In this document: positions 17,161 through 25,582 of the stretch, piece by piece
Numbering within the stretch: position 1 is the first letter of the stretch
Layout: every line of letters starts with the position of its first letter
Origin: Flagellimonas pelagia
Lineage (GTDB): Bacteria; Bacteroidota; Bacteroidia; Flavobacteriales; Flavobacteriaceae
Assembly (NCBI RefSeq): GCF_003584135.1
Contig: NZ_QXFI01000009.1
Location: 131,501-195,500 of the forward strand
Length of the DNA stretch: 64,000 nucleotides
Reading direction: 5' to 3'
Notes under the pieces: generated by a model
Seen by the model: only the letters and a program-made list of their open reading frames with translations
The model's database searches: none
Told to the model about the DNA's origin: nothing
Made by a program: the position numbers and the translations under genes

Positions 17161-18672
17161 TTATCGGATCACTTTTTTCAATACTCCCAAAACGCCCCTG
17201 ATGAATGTAGCACTGGTCAATACTTTTACTACTGGGTTCATTCGGGTACTGCTTCTGGATGTGGTTGTTCTTCTGGCAGTAGCTTTTTGCTCTTTTACTT
17301 TTTCGGCTTCCTTTTCAGCCTTCTCCATTTTTTCGTTCAAGATTTCATAGGCACTTTCACGATCTACCTCTTCATTATATTTTTTGATCAATTTGGATTT
17401 ACCCAATACTTCCTTGATCTCGGCATCGGTCAAAATATCCATTCGGCTCATGGGTGCTCGCATCATGGTGGCTGCCAATGGAGTAGGCCTTCCCTTCTCG
17501 TCCAAAGCGGAGATAAGGGCCTCACCGGTACCCAATGAGGTCAATACTTCGGCAGTATCATAAAACTCGGAAATGGGATAGTTCTGTGCCGTTAATTTGA
17601 TGGCTTTTCGGTCCTTTGCCGTAAATGCCCTAAGGGCATGCTGCACTTTCAACCCCAACTGGGCCAAAACATCGTCTGGAACATCGGTAGGGTTTTGGGT
17701 AACAAAATAAAGCCCGATTCCTTTGGAACGAATCAATTTTACAATGCTCTCTATTTGGTCCAAAAGTGCTTTGGAGGCATTGTCGAAAATCAAGTGGGCC
17801 TCATCAATGAACAGCACCAATTCTGGTCGGTCGCTATCACCCTGCTCGGGAAAAGTGGAATATATTTCTGCCAAGAGGCTCAACATAAAGGTGGAGAACA
17901 GTTTAGGGCGGTCTTGGATATCCGTCAATCGGATGATGTTCACATAACCCCTTCCATTTTCATCGATGCGGACCAGATCATCCACCTCAAAGGATTTTTC
18001 CCCAAAGAAAAGGTCAGCACCCTGCTGTTCCAATTCGATGATCTTTCTCAAGATGGTTCCCGTTGAACTGGTTGAAATACGACCATACGATGATTGGAAT
18101 TCTTCCTTTCCTTCCCCTGTGGCGTACTGCAATACTTTTTTGAAATCCTTCAGGTCCAAAAGGGGTAGCTTATTGTCATCACAATATTTGAAAACCACAG
18201 CTACAATACCTTCCTGTGCTTCGGAAAGATCTAAAATCCTGGACAACAGTACGGGACCAAATTCCGATACCGTGGCACGCAAACGGATTCCGTCCTGTTC
18301 CGAAAGCGACATGATTTCCACAGGAAACCCTTTGGCCTCAAAGGGAAGCCCGATTTTGGCATGGCGCTCATCAATTTTAGGGTGTCCGGGGCTGGGCTGG
18401 GCAATACCGCTCAAATCACCCTTAAGGTCCATCAACAACACAGGGATGCCCTTGTCGGATAGATTTTCGGCCAAAACCTGCAACGTTTTGGTCTTCCCGG
18501 TACCTGTGGCCCCGGCGATCAGTCCATGACGGTTGAGGGTCTTCAGGGGTATCTTCACAAAAGCGTTGGTGATGGTTTCCCCGTTCAACATGGCGGCTCC
18601 CATGGTGATGAAATCACCTTTCATGGTATAGCCTTGTTCTATGTGTTCAAAGAATTTTTCTTTGTCGCCCAT
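17161..18672 (-). CDS. HerA-like / DUF853 P-loop ATPase
   Basis: This 503-residue protein is a HerA/FtsK-superfamily ATPase of the DUF853 type. Walker A is GATGTGKTKT (about residue 50) and Walker B is ELVLFIDEAHLIF. The sensor region FVTQNPTDVPDDVLAQLG and the C-terminal Lys/Glu-rich coiled coil (about 440-475) follow, then a short hydrophobic end. Family members are cytoplasmic hexameric motors; their DNA or protein partner is not known. The ATG at 18672 is chosen over an in-frame TTG at 18681. A DUF1131-like lipoprotein gene follows at four bases. Confidence 0.85.
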   Translation of the reverse strand: MGDKEKFFEHIEQGYTMKGDFITMGAAMLNGETITNAFVKIPLKTLNRHGLIAGATGTGKTKTLQVLAENLSDKGIPVLLMDLKGDLSGIAQPSPGHPKIDERHAKIGLPFEAKGFPVEIMSLSEQDGIRLRATVSEFGPVLLSRILDLSEAQEGIVAVVFKYCDDNKLPLLDLKDFKKVLQYATGEGKEEFQSSYGRISTSSTGTILRKIIELEQQGADLFFGEKSFEVDDLVRIDENGRGYVNIIRLTDIQDRPKLFSTFMLSLLAEIYSTFPEQGDSDRPELVLFIDEAHLIFDNASKALLDQIESIVKLIRSKGIGLYFVTQNPTDVPDDVLAQLGLKVQHALRAFTAKDRKAIKLTAQNYPISEFYDTAEVLTSLGTGEALISALDEKGRPTPLAATMMRAPMSRMDILTDAEIKEVLGKSKLIKKYNEEVDRESAYEILNEKMEKAEKEAEKVKEQKATARRTTTSRSSTRMNPVVKVLTSATFIRGVLGVLKKVIR

Positions 18673-18728
18673 GGTGTACAATTTCCGATAAAAATAGGGT
18701 AATTTTAAGCAATACTAAAAACCGGAAT

Positions 18729-19181
18729 ATGAAACCTTTTCACTACGCCCTGTTGTGGTTATTGATGAGTGGGGTCATGGCCACCACTTATGCACAGGAA
18801 AATACCGAAATCATTTTCCATAAGTCACATGAACCTAAAAAGCAAAAAGCACCGTATAGCGATGCTGTTCAGGTAGGGAACATCTATTATTTATCGGGGC
18901 AGTTGGGAATTGACCCTGCAACAATGACGATGGTGGATGGGGGGATTGGACCAGAGACTGAACAGACCATTAAAAATATCAGTGCTGTTCTGGCCCATCA
19001 TGGTATGACGTTGGACAATGTGGTGAAGTGTACGGTAATACTCAGTGATATTGATGATTTTTCAGCCTTCAATGAAATATATGCCAAACACTTTACCAAA
19101 AAACCGGCGCGTACCAGCTTTGCCAATAGTGGAATCCCCGCCAATGGCAAGGTGGAAATAGATGTCATCGCCGTTAAATGA
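18729..19181 (+). CDS. Exported RidA-family protein
   Basis: RidA proteins hydrolyse reactive enamine/imine intermediates of amino-acid metabolism. This 150-residue copy keeps the core (APYSDAVQVGNIYYLSGQLG, the KKPARTSF segment with the substrate-binding Arg, and a VEIDVIAVK end). In front it carries a cleavable signal peptide (LLWLLMSGVMATTYAQ). The product is therefore expected in the periplasm or outside, unlike the cytosolic housekeeping RidA. It is a single-gene unit with a weak -7 element (TAATTTTA) upstream. Confidence 0.9.
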   Translation: MKPFHYALLWLLMSGVMATTYAQENTEIIFHKSHEPKKQKAPYSDAVQVGNIYYLSGQLGIDPATMTMVDGGIGPETEQTIKNISAVLAHHGMTLDNVVKCTVILSDIDDFSAFNEIYAKHFTKKPARTSFANSGIPANGKVEIDVIAVK

Positions 19182-19235
19182 CCTTGTCCGTCGTTATAAT
19201 CTCAGTGTTCATCCAGTAATGTGTTTTCTGCGGGA

Positions 19236-19243
19236 TAAGTTTG
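19236..19243 (+). promoter_or_regulatory. Candidate -7 element of the lectin-domain gene
   Basis: TAAGTTTG matches TAnnTTTG exactly and lies 31 bases before the ATG at 19275. Confidence 0.45.
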
Positions 19244-19274
19244 TATATTTCCGGCCACCACATTAAAGAAATAC

Positions 19275-21794
19275 ATGCAATCTTGGTATCCAGGTAAGAG
19301 TAGAAAAGTTACCCTTCTAGTGATGGGGCTTCTACTTTTTTGTCTCGATTTTGCGCAAGCTGCATACTATGTAGCCCCGGAAATTACCGCTGAAGGTGAC
19401 CAAGTCTATTGCCCACTGTCCACTATCCCGGTAGTGACCGATTTCAATATAGTAGACCCCGATGACACGGAAATAGATGCTTTTTATATCCAGATTTCAA
19501 CGGGGTATGAGCGTGGTTTCGACTCATTGACACTGATCAATTCACATCCGAACATTACCGCCAGTTGGAACAATCAAGAGGGAAAACTTACCCTTACCGG
19601 AATAGGTGGTGTTCCCATGTTGTATACCGACCTTGTAGCTGCGGTGAAAGATGTGGTTTTTGAGAGTACATCAGAATCACCAACGGAAGAAAAATTTTTC
19701 TCCTTTACCATTGGTAGTGCCAATTATCTCCCCGAAACTGGACATTATTACGAATATGTCCCTCAAGTGGGTATCAATTGGGAAGATGCCCGAGTTGCCG
19801 CACAAAACAGAACTTATTTTGGACTTCAAGGCTATTTGGTTACGGTGACATCGGCCGCTGAGGCACAAATTACCGGAGAACAAGCGGCAGGTACAGGTTG
19901 GATAGGGGGGTCGGACGCCCAAACAGAAGGAGTTTGGAAATGGATGACCGGTCCAGAAGCGGGACAGATATTCTGGAACGGTGACTATACGGGAAGTACC
20001 CCTAATTTTGCATTTTGGAACACCAACGAACCCAATAACCTCAATGATGAGGATTATGCCCATGTCACCGCGCCCGGAATAGGGATTACGGGCTCATGGA
20101 ATGATCTTCGAATAACCGGGGATCCCAGCGGCGACTACCAACCCAAAGGCTATATTGTAGAATATGGTGGAATGCCAGGGGATCCTGTGCTAAACCTATC
20201 AGCGAGCACCAAGATTACCGTTCCCAAAATTTCAGCGACTTCTTTGGGTACGCGATGTGGCCCTGGTACGGTCATTCTTGAGGCAACTGCCACCTTGGGC
20301 CAAGTACTCTGGTTTGATGCTGAAGGAAACAACCTAGGGTCCGGGGATAGTTTTGAGACCCCTTTTTTGGATAGCACATCTTCTTTTTATGTTTTGGCTT
20401 CCCATAATGGGTGTACAACGGGTCAAAAAGCTCTGGTTCAGGCAGAGGTGAAGGTGGTGCCCGAAATCAATGATGGGGTTACCCTTACCAACTGTGATGG
20501 GGATGGTGTTCCCGATGGGTTTACCAATTTCGACCTTACCCAATACTTCTATCTGTTGAGCACGAATTATGAATCGTTTAATTTTTCGTTCTACCTCACC
20601 GAAATGGATGCAGAAAACGAGGTGAACCAAATTACCGCCAACAACTTTAACAATGCGGTGGCCAATGAGCTTTTTTTCAGGGCCAACGGGGTTGGGGAGT
20701 ACTGCCATGCTGTTGGATCGTTATATCTTGAAGTGTCCACTACTTCGTTTCCCGAGGGGTATAGTTACGATTTGCAAGCATGTGATCAAGGGGAAAGTGA
20801 TGGTATTACCCAGTTTAACCTGCAAGATGCTGAGGCCGATATGTTGGCGCAGTTTCCTTTGGAAAACGGGTTAACGGTTACCTTTTATCGGACGGAAGAT
20901 GATGCACTTTATATGCGGAACGAGATAAGCAATACAGAAATGTATTCCAACAGTGTTCCCTATTCTGAAACCTTGTTCGTTCGGGTAGATGATGAAGATT
21001 CGGGGACCTGTTTTGGAGTAGGGGAGTATCTTACCTTGACCGTATGGCCCATTCCTTCCTTCGAATTGGAAAGTGAATATTCATTCTGTACTGGAGGACA
21101 AGTTGAGGTTTCGCCCATGAGTGCAGCAGGTAATTACACATATTCTTGGCGAAATGAGGGTAATAACGAAATAGGAACAGGAGCTACCATTTCTATTTCA
21201 GAGGCTGGTAGGTATAGTGCCGTTGCCACTTCCGAAGAAGGTTGTGCATCGGCACCGGTCCATTTTGAAGTGACCGAATCTGGTCCACCCCATTTGTTGC
21301 CGGAATACGTTCTGGTGGACGATGACGGGGGTACGGGTACCATAACCATTCTGCATGAGAATGGGGAGTTGGGTCTGGGTGATTATGAATTTTACTTGGA
21401 TGAATTATATGGCGCCAATGAGGGGGATTCCGAGTTTGCCAATGTAGAACCAGGCCTACATACCCTCTACGCCGTGGATAAAAACGGCTGTGGAATGGAT
21501 TGGATCCAAGTAGGGGTGGTGGGCGTTCCCAAATTTTTCTCTCCTAATGATGATGGTGTCAATGATATCCTTGGAATAAAAGGGATTACCAGCGAATTTT
21601 ATCAGGAAGGCAGTTTTTCTGTCTTTGATCGGTATGGCAAATTGTTGGTCCAATTGGATCCCATGCTTCATGGTTGGACCGGTTTTTATAATGGTCGTCC
21701 TTTACCACCTTCCGATTATTGGTATGTGCTGCAGTTGGTGGACCATGATGGGGCCATCCATCTCAAAAAAGGACATTTCACCCTAAAGCAATAA
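19275..21794 (+). CDS. Secreted C-type-lectin protein with type IX sorting domain
   Basis: The 839-residue protein has a signal peptide (LLLFCLDFAQA). A cadherin-like strand region is followed by a C-type lectin domain (about residues 155-300, with WEDARVAAQ, GWIGGSDA and WNTNEPNN). Several PKD/Ig-like beta modules come next, two with acidic DGDGVPDGFTNFDLT and CDQGESDGITQFNL calcium-loop-like segments. A C-terminal gliding-motility CHU_C-type domain (FFSPNDDGVND to the end, type-B sorting signal) closes the protein. It is expected to be exported by the type IX system and placed at the cell surface, perhaps binding glycans. The sequence is intact and sits alone between RidA and queE. Confidence 0.88.
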   Translation: MQSWYPGKSRKVTLLVMGLLLFCLDFAQAAYYVAPEITAEGDQVYCPLSTIPVVTDFNIVDPDDTEIDAFYIQISTGYERGFDSLTLINSHPNITASWNNQEGKLTLTGIGGVPMLYTDLVAAVKDVVFESTSESPTEEKFFSFTIGSANYLPETGHYYEYVPQVGINWEDARVAAQNRTYFGLQGYLVTVTSAAEAQITGEQAAGTGWIGGSDAQTEGVWKWMTGPEAGQIFWNGDYTGSTPNFAFWNTNEPNNLNDEDYAHVTAPGIGITGSWNDLRITGDPSGDYQPKGYIVEYGGMPGDPVLNLSASTKITVPKISATSLGTRCGPGTVILEATATLGQVLWFDAEGNNLGSGDSFETPFLDSTSSFYVLASHNGCTTGQKALVQAEVKVVPEINDGVTLTNCDGDGVPDGFTNFDLTQYFYLLSTNYESFNFSFYLTEMDAENEVNQITANNFNNAVANELFFRANGVGEYCHAVGSLYLEVSTTSFPEGYSYDLQACDQGESDGITQFNLQDAEADMLAQFPLENGLTVTFYRTEDDALYMRNEISNTEMYSNSVPYSETLFVRVDDEDSGTCFGVGEYLTLTVWPIPSFELESEYSFCTGGQVEVSPMSAAGNYTYSWRNEGNNEIGTGATISISEAGRYSAVATSEEGCASAPVHFEVTESGPPHLLPEYVLVDDDGGTGTITILHENGELGLGDYEFYLDELYGANEGDSEFANVEPGLHTLYAVDKNGCGMDWIQVGVVGVPKFFSPNDDGVNDILGIKGITSEFYQEGSFSVFDRYGKLLVQLDPMLHGWTGFYNGRPLPPSDYWYVLQLVDHDGAIHLKKGHFTLKQ

Positions 21795-21828
21795 TAAAAA
21801 GATAGCTGGGAATCAACGGGCAGTAACG

Positions 21829-21836
21829 TATCTTTG
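21829..21836 (+). promoter_or_regulatory. -7 element giving a near-leaderless queE transcript
   Basis: TATCTTTG fits TAnnTTTG and ends only four bases before the queE ATG at 21841, so transcription should begin at or within a few bases of the start codon. Confidence 0.5.
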
Positions 21837-21840
21837 CACC

Positions 21841-22473
21841 ATGGTTGAAAACAATGTGATGGAATTGGTGGAAAAGGGACTGATGCTCCCCTTGATGGAA
21901 GAGTTTTATACCATTCAAGGAGAGGGGTTCCATAAAGGAACAGCGGCCTACTTTATTAGGGTAGGTGGTTGCGATGTGGGTTGTCATTGGTGTGATGTAA
22001 AGGAAAGTTGGAACGCCGAAACACACCCTCCGACTGCCATTGAAAGTATCATTTCCAATGCCGAGAAATATTCCGATACGATAGTGATTACCGGAGGGGA
22101 ACCCTTAACATGGGATATGGGTCCACTTACCGAAGGGCTAAAGGCCAAAAAGATGAAGACACACATTGAAACTTCCGGGGCCTATCCACTCACAGGGGTT
22201 TGGGATTGGATTTGTCTGTCCCCAAAAAAGAACAAATTGCCCGTGGGGGATGTACATCAAAAAGCGGATGAATTGAAGGTCATAGTCTACAACAAACACG
22301 ATTTTATCTTTGCCGAAGAACAGGCTGTACAAGTAAGTGAAGATTGTATCCTTTATCTACAACCGGAATGGAGCGTGCGCGACAAAATGGTTCCTTTGAT
22401 TGTCGATTATGTCATGCAACATCCTAAATGGAAGGTGTCCCTACAGACCCATAAATATTTGAATATTCCCTAA
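21841..22473 (+). CDS. queE: 7-carboxy-7-deazaguanine synthase QueE
   Basis: QueE is a radical-SAM enzyme that turns 6-carboxy-tetrahydropterin into 7-carboxy-7-deazaguanine in the queuosine pathway. EEFYTIQGEGFHKGTAAYFI is the family signature. The [4Fe-4S] ligands are in GGCDVGCHWCD (Cys-X3-Cys-X2-Cys). TGGEPLTW and THIETSGAYPL bind SAM. The length of 210 residues is typical of the short Bacteroidota type. Other queuosine genes are not in this window. It converges on the metalloprotease lipoprotein gene with eight bases between stops. Confidence 0.95.
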   Translation: MVENNVMELVEKGLMLPLMEEFYTIQGEGFHKGTAAYFIRVGGCDVGCHWCDVKESWNAETHPPTAIESIISNAEKYSDTIVITGGEPLTWDMGPLTEGLKAKKMKTHIETSGAYPLTGVWDWICLSPKKNKLPVGDVHQKADELKVIVYNKHDFIFAEEQAVQVSEDCILYLQPEWSVRDKMVPLIVDYVMQHPKWKVSLQTHKYLNIP

Positions 22474-22481
22474 GCCAGACT

Positions 22482-23285
22482 TTAGCGACCACCATATTTT
22501 TGCAGGTCCAACAGGCATTCCGAATCAAATTCCGGGATAGAAGCCAATCCTTTGGATGCACGGTTCTGCATGGTCTTCAACAAGGAAGTCCCAAATTCAA
22601 GTTCGGCACGCATCAAACAACCGGCCACATTGCAGTGGTTGGAAGCATCCGGGTCTTCATGATCGTTGACCGATTGGGTGCTTAGGTTGACCAAGCCAAA
22701 CAAATGCCCAAATTCATGGAACAAGGTAGCGGTCTCCACATCGGCAACAGTTACAGCAGAACTGGCATTGGCCAAATCCCTAATGGTGGCCTCATATGCG
22801 ATCATGGAGGTATTTCGATATACAGCACCCAACGTCACTGTCCCTTCGTCTGGATTGTCAGAATCCGAGGGAGCATCGGCAAAGTAGATGTAAATGGCCA
22901 AGGTGGAGCCGTCGTTGTATTCGGTCCTATTTTTGTTTTCCAAGTCGACCACTTCATCAAGGGTCAACGTTTCCTCGCCTGGGGAAGTCAGAGGAGTGTA
23001 TTTGAACTCAATGTTTTCTTTATAGGTGCGGGCCCTTAAAAAATTCTCAAAATTGGTAATTGCTTCCGTAGTAGGTTGATTTCCAGAAACGTAACCTATC
23101 TCAATCAACAGTTTATCAAAATTGGCATTGGCAAGCAGGTCGCTCGCAGAAGCCCCTGTGGTCAATCGGTTTCCCGATTTGTCAATAGTGGAGGAGGAGT
23201 TGGAAGATGTAATATCGGAATCCTTGGAGCATCCGATCAATAAAATCAATCCAAATACGATGTACAGTGCATTTCTCTTTTTCAT
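22482..23285 (-). CDS. Lipoprotein zinc metalloprotease
   Basis: Starting at 23285 the protein has a canonical lipoprotein signal (LILLIGC, Cys19). A longer ATG at 23315 lies upstream of the predicted transcription start and is rejected. The catalytic motif is ATLFHEFGHLFGLVN, i.e. HExxHxxG followed by Asn where metzincins normally have His or Asp. A later NDHEDPDASNHC segment and a CLM (Met-turn-like) motif follow. It is therefore a metzincin-like protease on the cell envelope; the substrate is unknown. It has two paired Cys near the active site (NHCNVAGCLM). Confidence 0.8.
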   Translation of the reverse strand: MKKRNALYIVFGLILLIGCSKDSDITSSNSSSTIDKSGNRLTTGASASDLLANANFDKLLIEIGYVSGNQPTTEAITNFENFLRARTYKENIEFKYTPLTSPGEETLTLDEVVDLENKNRTEYNDGSTLAIYIYFADAPSDSDNPDEGTVTLGAVYRNTSMIAYEATIRDLANASSAVTVADVETATLFHEFGHLFGLVNLSTQSVNDHEDPDASNHCNVAGCLMRAELEFGTSLLKTMQNRASKGLASIPEFDSECLLDLQKYGGR

Positions 23286-23291
23286 ATATAG

Positions 23292-23299
23292 CAAATATA
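23292..23299 (-). promoter_or_regulatory. -7 element of the metalloprotease gene
   Basis: TATATTTG on the minus strand fits TAnnTTTG and ends six bases before the ATG at 23285. It decides the start, because the alternative ATG at 23315 would not be in the transcript. Confidence 0.5.
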
Positions 23300-23326
23300 A
23301 AATAGAACGTTCCATATCGGAATCTA

Positions 23327-24037
23327 TTACTTTTTATGGGTGAGTCTGGCCAAATAGTCGTAATGTTCACCGGAAACCATCAGTTCGCATTCCATTCCGT
23401 TGGCCCAACAGGCATTTTGCAATGTATTATAATCCAAATAAATCCAGTCAAATGGTTCGCTTTTTAAACCTTTGTACTGCATGGTAAAGGTCACTTCACC
23501 GTAATATTTCCCGTTGTTGGGAATCCAATAGCCACCATCCTCATCTTCATCAAACATGTAGATGATATCGCTGGAATCCAACAATATTTGTCCATTGGGC
23601 CGCAACAATGAGGCCAAATGTTGCAAGAATGCGGTTAAATTACTTAGGGTACCTGCCAAACCGATGCCATTCATCAGCAAAAGAAGGGTATCGAAGGTTT
23701 CTTCTGAATAGTCCAAAATATTGCTCAACACGGTTTTTTGCACGCCTCTTTCTTTTGCGACCGTAATACAGCCTTCGGAATTGTCCACAGCGGTCACATC
23801 CAATCCCTTATTCTGAAGATAAAGAGCATGGCTTCCTGCACCGCAGCCAATGTCCAGAATCTTTCCCTTGGCCAGTTTGAGGGCTTTTTGTTCGACTTTG
23901 GGCATCTCTTTGAAATCGCGAAACAAATAGGGGACCGGAATCACATCCTCTTCATCCAATGAGGAAAAAGTTTTGATGTCCTCTGTATAGTTTCCTTGTT
24001 GAAAGTCCATGACGGCCTTGCCTAAAACATCTGCCAT
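23327..24037 (-). CDS. Class I SAM-dependent methyltransferase
   Basis: The 236-residue protein has the Rossmann-type methyltransferase motifs: GKILDIGCGAGSHALYLQ (motif I), DVTAVDNSEGC (acidic motif-II residue), LLLMNGIGLAG and RPNGQILLDSSDI. It is soluble and likely methylates a small molecule, but the substrate cannot be told. It shares a divergent intergenic region of about 70 bases with the YkgJ-type gene. Upstream only a near-consensus -7 (CACCTTTG) is seen. Confidence 0.85.
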   Translation of the reverse strand: MADVLGKAVMDFQQGNYTEDIKTFSSLDEEDVIPVPYLFRDFKEMPKVEQKALKLAKGKILDIGCGAGSHALYLQNKGLDVTAVDNSEGCITVAKERGVQKTVLSNILDYSEETFDTLLLLMNGIGLAGTLSNLTAFLQHLASLLRPNGQILLDSSDIIYMFDEDEDGGYWIPNNGKYYGEVTFTMQYKGLKSEPFDWIYLDYNTLQNACWANGMECELMVSGEHYDYLARLTHKK

Positions 24038-24070
24038 GAAATTGGTGTTTTTACAAAGGTGGGACTTTAA

Positions 24071-24102
24071 TTGCAGAGAAAAGTTTAATTTGGATAAGTT
24101 TG
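24071..24102 (+). promoter_or_regulatory. Sigma-A promoter giving a near-leaderless transcript
   Basis: TTG (24071-24073) and TAAGTTTG (24095-24102) are separated by 21 bases, matching the Bacteroidota consensus. The -7 element ends six bases before the ATG at 24109. Confidence 0.6.
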
Positions 24103-24108
24103 TGCGAT

Positions 24109-24603
24109 ATGGATGAAATTCTTGAAGGATTGCCCCAAAAGGCCAAGGAGAAGCATGTGGAGAACAAAAAATTCTTCAGCAAACTAAAACAGCGTCCGCC
24201 CAAGGACCTGGATTATGTAATGCAAGGACTTCACGACGCAGAATTTGAACGTACGGATTGCCTCACCTGTGCCAATTGCTGCAAGACCACAGGTCCTCTT
24301 TTTACCAATGTTGATATTGAGCGGATTGCGAAACATTTTCGGATGAAACCCTCGCAGTTCATCGATACCTACCTCAGGGTTGATGAAGAGAACGATTACG
24401 TGCTCCAAAGCGTGCCCTGCACTTTTTTGGGAGCCGATAATTACTGTTCCATTTACGAAGTTAGACCCAAGGCCTGTCGCGAGTTTCCACATACCGACCG
24501 CAAAAAATTCCAACAGATCAGTAACCTCACCTTAAAAAATGTAGCCATTTGTCCGGCGGCTTTTAACATTGTGGAAGCGATGAAAAAAAGCATAAAATTT
24601 TGA
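24109..24603 (+). CDS. YkgJ-type cysteine-cluster protein
   Basis: The 164-residue protein belongs to the YkgJ / CxxCxxCC family of putative zinc- or iron-chelating proteins. The cluster is seen as CLTCANCCKTTGPLF, then VPCTFLGADNYCSIYEVRPK followed by ACREFPHT, giving the conserved Cys set and the RPxACR signature. Its function is unproven. The ATG at 24109 is chosen because a promoter -7 element overlaps the alternative TTG at 24100. The next gene begins 21 bases after the stop but has its own -7 element. Confidence 0.85.
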   Translation: MDEILEGLPQKAKEKHVENKKFFSKLKQRPPKDLDYVMQGLHDAEFERTDCLTCANCCKTTGPLFTNVDIERIAKHFRMKPSQFIDTYLRVDEENDYVLQSVPCTFLGADNYCSIYEVRPKACREFPHTDRKKFQQISNLTLKNVAICPAAFNIVEAMKKSIKF

Positions 24604-24611
24604 CGATTGCT

Positions 24612-24619
24612 TATATTTG
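24612..24619 (+). promoter_or_regulatory. -7 element of the desaturase-like gene
   Basis: TATATTTG fits TAnnTTTG and ends five bases before the ATG at 24625, which rules out the earlier in-frame TTG at 24607. Confidence 0.5.
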
Positions 24620-24624
24620 AGCGT

Positions 24625-25482
24625 ATGGAGCAGATCATTTCATACTTTGAGACCATTCCCTCCTCACACCGAAGCCTTATTTTGGTAGGGGGAATCACTT
24701 TTTTCTGGATTTTGGAAGGCATTATGCCGTTGTTTGGTACTCCGTACAAAAAATGGCGACACTCCGTTCCCAACTTCTTTTTGACCATGACCACGATCAT
24801 CGTGAATTTTCCGCTCGCCTTTCTGTTGCTCAAGACTTCGGATTGGGCCGTGGAAAACCAGTTTGGCATCATCAATTGGTTGCCAGCGATGCCTTTGTGG
24901 TTGTATGTGTTGCTCGGGGTCATGTTGCTGGACTTGATTGGAGCCTATGCTGCCCATTGGGTGGAGCATAAGGTGAAACCGCTTTGGATGGTTCATTTGG
25001 TCCACCATTCAGACCATCATGTGGATACCACGACTGCCAATAGGCACCATCCATTGGAGAGTTTGATTCGCTACACCTTCACCTTGGCCGGAGTTTTGAT
25101 TGTGGGCGCTCCCATCGGTATCATTATGCTCTATCAAAGTTTGTCCGTGGTGTTTTCACAATTTAACCATGCCAATATAAGATTGCCCAAAAAGGTGGAT
25201 AACGCCATCAGCTGGTTTGTGGTGAGCCCGGATATGCACAAAGTGCACCATCATTATCAATTACCTTATACCGATTCCAACTATGGAAATATTTTTGCCA
25301 TATGGGACAGAATGTTAGGAACTTATATGACCATGGATGTGAAGGATATTGTGTATGGTGTGGACACGTTTCCTGATGAAAAGGAAAACAGCAGTATTGC
25401 TGGCCTCTTAAAACAGCCGTTTCACAAATACCGAAGGCCTACAACCGAACCAAGGAAGGTCATCTCGAAAGGAGATGTATAA
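24625..25482 (+). CDS. Sterol desaturase / fatty-acid hydroxylase family membrane protein
   Basis: The 285-residue integral membrane protein has about four hydrophobic helices and the histidine clusters of the di-iron membrane hydroxylase family: HWVEH, HLVHHSDHH, NRHH, and MHKVHHHYQ near the C-terminus, followed by YGNIFAIWDRMLGTY. Members hydroxylate or desaturate lipids, carotenoids or sterols. In Flavobacteria the substrate is often a membrane lipid, but here it cannot be fixed. It is downstream of a YkgJ-type gene. Confidence 0.9.
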   Translation: MEQIISYFETIPSSHRSLILVGGITFFWILEGIMPLFGTPYKKWRHSVPNFFLTMTTIIVNFPLAFLLLKTSDWAVENQFGIINWLPAMPLWLYVLLGVMLLDLIGAYAAHWVEHKVKPLWMVHLVHHSDHHVDTTTANRHHPLESLIRYTFTLAGVLIVGAPIGIIMLYQSLSVVFSQFNHANIRLPKKVDNAISWFVVSPDMHKVHHHYQLPYTDSNYGNIFAIWDRMLGTYMTMDVKDIVYGVDTFPDEKENSSIAGLLKQPFHKYRRPTTEPRKVISKGDV

Positions 25483-25510
25483 CAGCAGTTGTGAAATGTC
25501 ACACAACGTT

Positions 25511-25538
25511 AGATTTTTCACTACGTTCAAAATGACAT
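25511..25538. repeat. REP-like unit, second copy of family at 185-213
   Basis: AGATTTTTCAC begins the unit and AAAATGACAT ends it; the reverse complement of the unit at 185-213 aligns with one gap. It lies between two converging genes and is followed by AT-rich debris up to the next stop codon. Confidence 0.5.
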
Positions 25539-25582
25539 TCGACCAATTTGTAAAATTCGTGTGCAATTGAAAAATTGGTTGA

